Source of the DNA: CAYJLW01 sp964370965
Lineage (GTDB): Bacteria; Actinomycetota; Acidimicrobiia; UBA2766
Reading direction: 5' to 3'
NCBI GenBank assembly: GCA_964370965.1
Contig: CAYJLW010000005.1
Coordinates: 43,580-107,579 of the forward strand
Length of the DNA: 64,000 nucleotides
Shown here: positions 57,201 to 64,000 of the stretch, one piece after another
How positions within the stretch are numbered: position 1 is the first letter of the stretch
Layout: every line of letters begins with the position of its first letter
Notes under the pieces: generated by a model
Seen by the model: only the letters and a program-made list of their open reading frames with translations
Told to the model about the DNA's origin: nothing
Database searches by the model: none
Program-made: the position numbers and the translations under genes

Positions 57201-58222
57201 ATCCGGTCCTCGCCGGCCTCCCCGTCGTCCTGGCGGACTGGGGGCCGCTCGTGCTGTTCCCCGGCTGGTCGCCGATGACGGTGCTGCCCGGGTTGCGCGA
57301 CGGCCTCCCCGGCACCGAGTTCACGTTCCGGGCGGCGGCGGTCGCGGGGCCGAGGGGCGATCCCGTGGAGGCGTTCGAGTGGGACTTCGACGGCGACGGC
57401 TCCGCGGACACCACGACCTCCGAAGGCACGGCGACCCACACCTACGGCAGTGTCGTGACGGTCGTCCCCATGGTGCGAGTCCGTGACACGAGGGGGCGGA
57501 CCTCGCCCTGGATGCCCGCCCTCGGCGCCCTCTGGTCCACGCTCGAGACGCGGGCCACGCCGCCACTCACGTACCTCGCCTGGAGTCCCGGCGTGGGTCG
57601 GCCGAGCACCGACTTCGAGTTCCGGGCGAAGTTCCGTCATATCGACGCCGCTCTGGGCGCCAAGGTCGTCACCGTGCAATGGGACTTCGACGGCGACGGA
57701 GACGCCGAGCGCACGGAATCCGTGGCTCCCTCCGGTGACGGCACGGCCACCACGTCCCTCGCCTACCTCCACACGGGCTCGTACCACCCCCGGGTGCGGG
57801 TGATCGACGACTTCGGGACGCCGAGCCCGTGGGCGGGCGGCCTCGCCCTCGTCGTCGCCACCGTGGCGCCCGAGGGCGAACTCGCAAGCTGGGAGCCCTG
57901 CGCGCAACGCTTCATCTGCGGGGGCGGCACCCCCGACGGCGACACCACCACGGAGTTCACCCTCACGGCCCGCTTCCGTGACCCCGACGAGGGTCTCGGG
58001 GGCCGGGTCACGGTGGCGCACTGGGACTTCGACGGCGACGGCACCACCGACGCCGTCGTCCCCGTCGCTCCCGCCGGCCACGGGACCGCGACCGCCACAC
58101 ACACCTTCAGCGCACCGGGCGCCTACACCCCCCGCGTCCGCTTCGAGGACAACGACGGCCGCCTCGGCGCCTGGGAGACCCGCACGCTCCTCGGCTCCCC
58201 GGTCACCCTCGACGTCGCATAG
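51242..58222 (+). CDS. Very large secreted propeller/PKD protein (2326 residues)
   Basis: GTG at 51242 with GGGAGG upstream; signal peptide ending near GARA|A. N-terminal seven repeats of the 54-58-residue propeller type shared with the 21647 and 29528 genes. Three PKD domains follow (WDFGDGETADG, WRWDPGDGSS, WDFGDGETGEG; about residues 440-690), then a second, more diverged propeller-like block (about 695-1140). A Gly-rich linker (GGGGGGGG) leads to two copies of a roughly 150-residue module (CEWRFTDGG / CTWRFGPAG), with long helical segments between them. Three C-terminal PKD-like units close it (FEWDFDGDGSAD, VQWDFDGDGDAE, AHWDFDGDGTTD), each with a D-x-D-G-D-x-x-x-D calcium-type loop. No anchor is seen. 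Divergent from the giant vWA gene. Confidence 0.75.
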   Translation: MVGSGRRWGAVLAGALTASVLVAVPTPPGARAATTDRVSAGGEWMESRNPSVSADGRYVAFESYADNLVAGDTNSSPDIFVHDRTAWTTTRVSVASDGTEANFGGRDPQISADAATVVFVSDADNLVAGDTNYATDVFVHHIATGVTERASLDASGTEAAGAATLPSVSADGSRVAFLSAASLTAADGDYGDDVYVRDLAVGTLALASVDAAGANIDAWVTAPAMSGDGNVVAFATNADLDPGDANYQLDLYARDLAAGTTEWVSAGNTCGAPGDDASASLSADGRFVAFDVSSCSLDATPEPGIWVRDRAGGTTERVSVSAAGVGATGNPYDTPTISADGRFVGFSSADDRLVTGDANGVEDVFLHDRDSGDTVRVSVRGDGTEADGPSGAPAVSGDGNVVAFHSYATNLVDDDANSAADVFVHDRTGTGSSTEVDMGASGEQGRPPYGVDFDASGIDTGGRPIVLWHWDFGDGETADGSPTATHTFTRAGVFAVFVRAVDDLGNVFLGRRTVTVADTDPPVPRITLRPSSGPPPLEVAFDGTGSTDDGTVVSWRWDPGDGSSYVDGDTATHTYTDPGVYTVGLSVTDNEGFHASATASVVVAEGIPTAAFTVTPPRGGAPLDVDFDASASADSDGTITSYLWDFGDGETGEGVTPAHTYDTDGVYEARLTVTDDAGLSGVASQYVVVAPDGGTELVSAAPDGAGGDGTSHGGSVSADGRYVVFHSYSRNLLDVEGGGSPGIYVRDREAGTTSLVVADTAELETGWPQISADGSTIVFYGGSDPGDSDGIYAVARGDGAPRRVSESFDGRPGDIIVTGASSDGFDVSADGRYVVFRAYQWILEPPGGSGCSADTRAGISPHDYETHNTYAIPYAEALVRKDVATGAVQRVDVHTITLPGGGDCVTGAGSDGLHGMADSRAPRVSGDGNIVAYTGGSVESAVPNLAWCWRSDAYTSHGEWFHHVIVHDMASNTNTAIVDPEVAAWEPPPDPGTYCDSYLRFDQVGPDVSTDGRYVAWGRRGRSPEGPYSLGVRIHDRTTGVTTPVTAGPFTDFLGEVAGFAQEGSLLALSAFAPDAGEASVHIRDAADPDVSVMSAVGGAVPAYFGGLSGATSRVLGYQSNGVYPELDRNGEPETPLWAWNGQDVWALQVPDPGGGGGGGGDDDTEFVALRAGGNVTWGAGDTARSGRVTAVLHRETATSPPEGTATFETSTRTRTWRVVQETWASLAAAEGEPVVATGPCDLYSLPKALPLALDFLADRRQGVCEWRFTDGGSVALSVARPGGGGPYLDVPASALGGEGGAPGVAVHMVGPEEFQDPTQAMWDKIRTPILGAVRPLRASVAGGFDRVTTNVHEARDGLVAGVDRASVDLSRSLGNAVESGVVGALRLWRLGLAGTAGPPLGTTDPSAPDANSLPSLRTWLTVQLQGAAHRFFVEPVAAAADVIFLGDWVRDTLGPWADAKLASLVDGVFAPLDAYFAHVEDTVAALPDDAAFSEKLAALMNILYGDLAGGGDDPTIFGIDDLTRAIEAVRVGFHTEWTAFWADLPYSALDVLAGDVTDNVPEALHGIFDFVFGSREAWTDAATLSEFGIRLIDAATGRLNAWIHSMDMWVANTAAGLAVDAVPVSPLVDGVLGAIGGAAGLDLPTSAEIRDGVRDVLTGDPADPGDDAREAETVREKVTRATAAFDAFLETDVFGTIREAVLAIFASVDDKVTMLRDLLVAPLDRAIAFLEGPPPPALDALVRAAISALSSSFAAFGSPLGGALAAVLSAEAPRYLDRGCADGWSLLADVSCLVGKLLPEWVRLARLAFESKVPLAGDDVPPVAVAGRGTNVFGLGKLDVPTGPGVDTASVGVWLTRRGGEPPRGSAMLVYRSGDVQGAITSTGWTSADVTAADGTIEEIDGDGAELSASGPCRAYRFYVGGLIRAPLEGERTCTWRFGPAGAVGLQVAGDVPGWVDLAPAPLSGGAGGAMVSAFPPLLSAFDLADPVLAGLPVVLADWGPLVLFPGWSPMTVLPGLRDGLPGTEFTFRAAAVAGPRGDPVEAFEWDFDGDGSADTTTSEGTATHTYGSVVTVVPMVRVRDTRGRTSPWMPALGALWSTLETRATPPLTYLAWSPGVGRPSTDFEFRAKFRHIDAALGAKVVTVQWDFDGDGDAERTESVAPSGDGTATTSLAYLHTGSYHPRVRVIDDFGTPSPWAGGLALVVATVAPEGELASWEPCAQRFICGGGTPDGDTTTEFTLTARFRDPDEGLGGRVTVAHWDFDGDGTTDAVVPVAPAGHGTATATHTFSAPGAYTPRVRFEDNDGRLGAWETRTLLGSPVTLDVA

Positions 58223-58297
58223 GCACCCGACCAGGACCGCGCCAACCCGCAGCGGCCGGGGGGGACGCTGGTCAAACCGCCGGGGTCGGCAGCCGGC

Positions 58298-59080
58298 CTA
58301 CACCGGCATCTTGAACTTGGCGGGATCGACCTTCGCCTCGTAGCTCAGGGGCTCGAGGCGGAAGGTGGAGGTGAGGAGGGAGAGGAGAGCGCCTTCGGGG
58401 GAGACGCAGAAGCTCCCCCCGCTGGAGAGGTCGAGCCCACGGTTCTGGTCGGAGATGGGCACGGCGGGGATGATGAAGCAGACGGCCGCCGTGCCCATCA
58501 TCTTCTGGTACTGCACGGTCACGCCCGGAATGGCGAGCACCTGTCGGAGGAGGTCGGTGAGCGTGTTCCAGCCCTGCAGGGAGAGGAACTGCAACAGGGG
58601 GCCGAACTCCTTCACGTCACAGACCCAGGGCTGGCCCCCCGTCTGAACACACGCGCGGGAGCCGCTGCCCTCGTCGAGGACCTCGAGGCGGGAGACGGCG
58701 GAATCCAGGCTTCCGAGAACCATGGCCACGTGCAGCTTGCCGGCCGCGTGCTCGAAGATCATCTCCCCGACGTCGGCGCCCGGGGACTTCTCCAGGATGA
58801 GGGCCCACTTCGCCGTGTAGCCGGCGTCCTGGCCGCGCTGGAAGAGCGCCTCTGCCGTGCCTCCGGGGTTCCCTTGCACGGTGGCCAGGGGCGGCAGGCC
58901 CCACTTCGCCGGGTCTTCGGTGAGCGGGCCGCTCGTGGGCTTGGGAGACACCGGGGGATCCGGGGTCGCCAGGTTCGCCGGGAGGCGGCCCCGGTCCCCC
59001 GAGGGCCCCCCGCAGGCACCCACGGCGAGACAGCAGAGAACCCCGAGGGCGGCGGCGCGTTTCATGTGGCTGCGTCTCAT
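58298..59080 (-). CDS. Predicted lipoprotein of unknown function
   Basis: 260 residues, with lipobox LAVGAC (Cys about residue 23) after MKRAAALGVLCC. ATG at 59080 or the internal ATG at 59065 could start it; the latter gives the cleaner signal peptide. The mature part has a Pro-rich linker, then an alpha/beta domain with four cysteines (RACVQ, WVCDV, AVCFI, SFCVS) that could form two disulfides. No family recognised. It lies directly downstream of hspR on the same strand, but the 101-bp gap and a small hairpin argue against strict operon membership. Confidence 0.7.
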   Translation of the reverse strand: MRRSHMKRAAALGVLCCLAVGACGGPSGDRGRLPANLATPDPPVSPKPTSGPLTEDPAKWGLPPLATVQGNPGGTAEALFQRGQDAGYTAKWALILEKSPGADVGEMIFEHAAGKLHVAMVLGSLDSAVSRLEVLDEGSGSRACVQTGGQPWVCDVKEFGPLLQFLSLQGWNTLTDLLRQVLAIPGVTVQYQKMMGTAAVCFIIPAVPISDQNRGLDLSSGGSFCVSPEGALLSLLTSTFRLEPLSYEAKVDPAKFKMPV

Positions 59081-59181
59081 TCCCTGGGACGATCCTCGTC
59101 TCCGGCGGGTTCCCGTGCCACCTCAGGCTACAGAGCCCACCGGGAACGGAACGGTGGCAGGGAACCCGCCGCCCCGACACC

Positions 59182-59601
59182 TCACATCCGGCGCGCGAGC
59201 GGCGACGGGGGCTGGTAGCGGACCAGGTCGCGGCGTCGGCCCCGTTCCGCCGCCGACACCGCCTCGCGGACGCGTCGTTCGACACCGGCGGCCTCGGCCT
59301 CGAGCTCGGCGACGCGGGCCCGGGCGGCGGCGAGCATCTCCCGGAGCTCCAGGACCATCGCGGCTCCGGCGAGGTTCACGCCGCCGGCCTGGGTGAGGTG
59401 CTGGATCTCCCGGAGGCGGGCGATGTCGCGCTCGGAGTAGCGGCGCGTGCGCCCGGGCGTGCGGGCCGGCTCCAGGAGGCCCTTGCGCTCGTAGATCCGC
59501 AGGGTCTGCGGGTGGACGCCGGCGAGCTCGGCGGCGACGGAGATGATGTACACGGCGCGGTCGTCCGGTTCTGATGGAGGCTCGTTCGCGCCTTTGCTCA
59601 T
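59182..59601 (-). CDS. hspR: Heat-shock repressor HspR (MerR family)
   Basis: 139 residues. MerR-type winged HTH at the N-terminus ([31 protein letters not shown]…[14 protein letters not shown]) followed by a predicted coiled coil ([20 protein letters not shown]). HspR binds HAIR boxes with DnaK as corepressor in actinobacteria. ATG overlaps the dnaJ stop (ATGA), so it is the last gene of the dnaK operon and would autoregulate. HAIR-like sites before dnaK and clpB support this. Confidence 0.93.
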   Translation of the reverse strand: MSKGANEPPSEPDDRAVYIISVAAELAGVHPQTLRIYERKGLLEPARTPGRTRRYSERDIARLREIQHLTQAGGVNLAGAAMVLELREMLAAARARVAELEAEAAGVERRVREAVSAAERGRRRDLVRYQPPSPLARRM

Positions 59602-60740
59602 CGGTGCATCTCCGGCGGGGGTGGCGCCGCCGCGGCGTAGGCGCGGAGGGCCTCCTGGGCCGTCTCGGTGAGCTTCCTGGGCACGTCGACCTCGACGGTG
59701 ACGAGGAGGTCGCCGTGACCGCTGCCCTTCGGCCTGGGCACACCCCGGCCCGCGACCTTGAACACCCGGCCGCTGCGGGTGCCCGCCGGGACCTTCAACG
59801 TGACCTGGCCGTCCATCGTGGGGACGGTGACCTGGCCGCCCAGGGCGAGGGTCTCGAAGCCGACAGGGACGCTGAGGACGAGGTCGTCGCCCCGACGGCC
59901 GAAGAGCTTGTCGCGGGCGACGCGGACCCTCACGTACAGGTCGCCGTACGGGCCGCCGTTGCGGCCGGGTTCGCCCCGGCCGGTGACCTTCACACGGCCA
60001 CCGTCGCGCACGCCCGCCGGGATCGCCACCTTGATCTCACGGGTCTTGCGCACCACGCCCCGACCCTTGCAGGACCGGCAGGGCTTGTCGATCACCTGCC
60101 CCTCGCCGCGACACTGCGGGCAGGGACGGCTGAGAGCGAAGAACCCCTGCTGGTCCGAGACCACCCCCCGGCCACTGCAGGCGTCACAAACCCGCGGGGC
60201 TGTGCCGGGCTTGGCCCCGCTGCCCCCGCAGGTCTCGCACACCACATGGGAGGGGACGCGCACGGACGTGGTCACACCCGCCATGGCGTCCGCGAACGAG
60301 AGGTGGAGGTCGGCTTCGACGTCGTTGCCGCGCACGGGACCGGCGGCCTGGCCCGCACCCCGACCCCCCCGGCCGCCTCGGCCTCCCCCGGGGCTGAAGG
60401 CGTCCCCGAAGATCGTCTGGAACCCGCTGCTCCCGAAGAGGTCGGCGAGGTCGTCGAAGGAGACGGACTGCGTCCCCCCACCGGCGCCGGGGCGGAACCC
60501 GCCACTGCGCAGGAAGGTGCGGAACTCGTCGTACTCTTTGCGCTTCTTGTCGTCCTTGAGGACGTCGTAGGCGGCCGACACTTCCTTGAAGCGTTCCTCG
60601 GCCGCCTTGTCGCCGGGGTTCGCGTCCGGGTGGTGCTGCTGGGCGAGCTTGCGGTAGGCCTTCTTGACGTCCGCCGCGGACGCGTCGGGGCTGACGCCGA
60701 GCACCTCGTAGAGGTCGACGTCCGTCTGGCCCGGGCTCAC
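59598..60740 (-). CDS. dnaJ: Chaperone DnaJ
   Basis: 380 residues, type I Hsp40. J-domain with HPD ([11 protein letters not shown], about residues 36-39), a Gly/Phe-rich stretch (70-130), and four zinc motifs: [32 protein letters not shown]. The C-terminal substrate-binding domains follow. GTG at 60740 overlaps the grpE stop. It stimulates DnaK ATPase and delivers substrates. Complete. It is followed by hspR with a four-base overlap. Confidence 0.97.
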   Translation of the reverse strand: MSPGQTDVDLYEVLGVSPDASAADVKKAYRKLAQQHHPDANPGDKAAEERFKEVSAAYDVLKDDKKRKEYDEFRTFLRSGGFRPGAGGGTQSVSFDDLADLFGSSGFQTIFGDAFSPGGGRGGRGGRGAGQAAGPVRGNDVEADLHLSFADAMAGVTTSVRVPSHVVCETCGGSGAKPGTAPRVCDACSGRGVVSDQQGFFALSRPCPQCRGEGQVIDKPCRSCKGRGVVRKTREIKVAIPAGVRDGGRVKVTGRGEPGRNGGPYGDLYVRVRVARDKLFGRRGDDLVLSVPVGFETLALGGQVTVPTMDGQVTLKVPAGTRSGRVFKVAGRGVPRPKGSGHGDLLVTVEVDVPRKLTETAQEALRAYAAAAPPPPEMHR

Positions 60741-61333
60741 CCCGTCGCCTCCCCGCCGGCCCCCACCTTCACCATGGCGGGTCGCAGCGGGTGGCCCTTG
60801 AGGCGGTAGCCCGGCCGGAGAACCGCCACGACGTGGAGGTCGCCGTCGCCGCCGGCGTGGGCGACGGCCTCGTGGACGGCGGGATCGAAGGGCTCCCCCG
60901 ACGGATCCACCCGCTCCAGGCCCGCTTTTTGGAGGACGTCGAGGAGTTGGCCCCGCAGGGCTTCCACACCCGCCCGCATGGGGTCGTCGCCAGGGGCGTT
61001 CGCGAGCGCGAGGTCGAAGGAGTCCAGCACAGGGAGGAGCGCCTCCATCACAGACATGCCACCCCGCTCCGCCGCGGCGGTCTGCTCGCGGAGCATGCGC
61101 TTGCGGTAGTTGTCGAACTCGGCCTTGAGTCGCTGCAGGGTGCCCAGGTGCTCGTCGCGCTCGGCACGCGCGCTCACGAGCTCGTCCCGCAGGGCGCCGG
61201 CGAGCTCGGCGAGCTCCACCTGACCGTCCATCTCGGACGGGTCGACCATCACGAGGTCGCCGGGGACACCGGACGCCGGTGCGGGGTCACCCTCACTGCG
61301 TTCCGGGCCGCCGCCCGCATCCTGGTCGTTCAT
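60737..61333 (-). CDS. grpE: Nucleotide exchange factor GrpE
   Basis: 198 residues. Acidic N-terminus, long helix ([31 protein letters not shown]) with the typical FDNYRKR, and the C-terminal beta domain ([14 protein letters not shown]…[23 protein letters not shown]). ATG at 61333 overlaps the hsp20 stop (ATGA). The frame is open much further upstream but without similarity. It exchanges ADP on DnaK. Confidence 0.95.
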   Translation of the reverse strand: MNDQDAGGGPERSEGDPAPASGVPGDLVMVDPSEMDGQVELAELAGALRDELVSARAERDEHLGTLQRLKAEFDNYRKRMLREQTAAAERGGMSVMEALLPVLDSFDLALANAPGDDPMRAGVEALRGQLLDVLQKAGLERVDPSGEPFDPAVHEAVAHAGGDGDLHVVAVLRPGYRLKGHPLRPAMVKVGAGGEATG

Positions 61334-61817
61334 GGGTCGTCCTGTCCCGCCGCGGGGGCCGGCGTCGTGGCGTCGATCGTCGTCTGCTCGACGACGGCGA
61401 TCTTGCGGGGCTGCGCCGAAGCCGCCTTCGGGACGACGATCGTGAGGACGCCGTCGGCCGTACGGGCAGTGACGCCCTCGGGCGCCACGGCGGACGACGG
61501 GAGGGACACGGAGCGGGCGAAGCTGCCGAAGCGGCGCTCGATGCGGTGGTAGTTCCCCGACCCCGGCCGGCCCTCGCCGCCGCTGCCGGCGAAGCTGCGT
61601 TCGCCCCGGATCATGAGGACGCCGTTCTCCAACGTGACGTCGAGGCGAGACGGGGCCACACCGGGCACGTCGACGACCACGACGAACCCGTCGGCGGTCT
61701 CGTAGACGTCGAGAGGCGGCTGCCAGGAGCTCAGCGCGGAGCGCCGGGGCTCGAGCATCTGGGCGAGCTCGGGCGGAACCGCGAAGAGCTCGACCCAGGG
61801 ATCGCGGCGGCGCTGGG

Positions 61818-61821
<4 letters not shown>
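61330..61821 (-). CDS. Small heat-shock protein (Hsp20/alpha-crystallin)
   Basis: 163 residues with an alpha-crystallin domain ([21 protein letters not shown]…[16 protein letters not shown]…[10 protein letters not shown]…[10 protein letters not shown], about residues 35-132). It is a holdase that keeps unfolding proteins soluble for DnaK/ClpB. It is inserted between dnaK and grpE, with GTGA overlap to the dnaK stop and ATGA overlap to grpE, so it is made with the DnaK machine. The C-terminal I-x-I/V motif is not obvious. Confidence 0.93.
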
Positions 61822-63662
<1,841 letters not shown>

Positions 63663-63700
63663 GGGTGCTGCTCCTGTATGTGGGGTCTGTTGGTACGAAA

Positions 63701-63721
63701 CCTGAGTGTGAGCCTATCAAC
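63701..63721 (-). promoter_or_regulatory. HAIR-like HspR operator upstream of dnaK
   Basis: Minus strand reads GTTGATA-N7-ACTCAGG, matching the clpB site GTTGACA-N7-ACTCAAG at 12 of 14 positions and the HAIR consensus mainly in the right half. TTGATA would serve as the -35, so repressor binding would block RNA polymerase. Confidence 0.7.
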
Positions 63722-63747
63722 TCTGAAAGGACCCCTTTTCTTCCGTT

Positions 63748-64000
63748 ACATTGCTCCGCAGCTGGCGCTGCTCCGCGTGACCCGTGGGGCCCCCACCCCA
63801 CGGGCCCCCGACCCCACGCCCACCCCCAAGCTGGCGCTGCCCCGTCACATTGCTCCGCAGCTGGCGCTGCTCCGCGTGACCCGTGGGGCCCCCACCCCAC
63901 GGGCCCCCGACCCCACGCCCACCCCCAAGCTGGCGCTGCCCCGTCACATTGCTCCGCAGCTGGCGCTGCTCCGCGTGACCCGTGGGGCCCCCACCCCACG
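63748..64000. repeat. 99-bp tandem repeat array, at least 2.5 copies, cut by window edge
   Basis: Units begin at 63748, 63847 and 63946 (partial) and appear identical, starting ACATTGCTCCGCAG. Each unit has an internal hairpin CCGTGGGG-CCCCCA-CCCCACGG and two copies of AGCTGGCGCTGC. 99 bp is a multiple of three, so an antisense frame stays open, but no coding signal supports it. There are no spacers, so it is not CRISPR. Confidence 0.85.

Noticed and set aside
63748..64000. CRISPR array
   Set aside because: Units are contiguous and identical with no variable spacers.

Overview
This window is very GC-rich and looks actinobacterial. Many genes use GTG or TTG starts, stop and start codons of neighbours often overlap (ATGA/GTGA), there is an HspR (MerR-type) heat-shock repressor with HAIR-like boxes, secreted DsbE/F-type and Streptomyces-type phospholipase D proteins are present, and there is a LuxR-type ATPase regulator. 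Two runs of exactly ten N (14744-14753 and 30180-30189), each beside low-quality or repeated sequence, indicate a draft scaffold, probably a metagenome-assembled genome. I would place it in a deep-branching Actinomycetota lineage but cannot name a genus.

Layout. (1) 3-632: 3' end of an ABC1/UbiB-type kinase. (2) 771-16455: a complete 14-gene nuoA-N operon for proton-pumping NADH:quinone oxidoreductase (complex I). The end of nuoM is damaged by an assembly gap. Three junctions that break the tight packing (D/E, H/I, K/L) carry palindromic inserts, and another copy of the same hairpin family follows nuoN. (3) 16734-21229, minus strand: dodecin, a probable selenocysteine-containing TlpA/DsbE-like lipoprotein (in-frame UGA at the first position of the CxxC motif, with a bSECIS-like hairpin), purA, purD and a lipoprotein phosphatase. 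(4) 21647-29527: a seven-repeat propeller lipoprotein, clpB with an HspR box, a secreted phospholipase D, an HTH regulator and a palindrome-rich stretch holding a histidine-kinase remnant. (5) 29528-58222: two very large secreted propeller/PKD proteins and a 4.4-kilo-residue vWA/PKD protein, with a small translationally coupled regulatory operon (SDR, unknown protein, two HTH regulators) among them. (6) 58298-63662: a lipoprotein and the heat-shock operon dnaK-hsp20-grpE-dnaJ-hspR. (7) 63748-64000: 99-bp tandem repeats running off the window.

How the genes work together. The nuo block is a single energy-conservation machine and its order is canonical. The heat-shock operon and clpB share a nearly identical inverted-repeat operator, so the HspR encoded at the end of the dnaK operon probably controls both loci. 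The purA/purD group is housekeeping, with a redox lipoprotein and a flavin-storage protein alongside. The three propeller proteins share a 58-residue repeat occurring in sets of seven, so each set probably folds as one seven-bladed beta-propeller. With the giant vWA/PKD protein they form a secreted or surface group of unknown role. The items most worth following up are the selenoprotein, the start-codon-duplicating palindromic inserts in nuo, and the giant secreted proteins.
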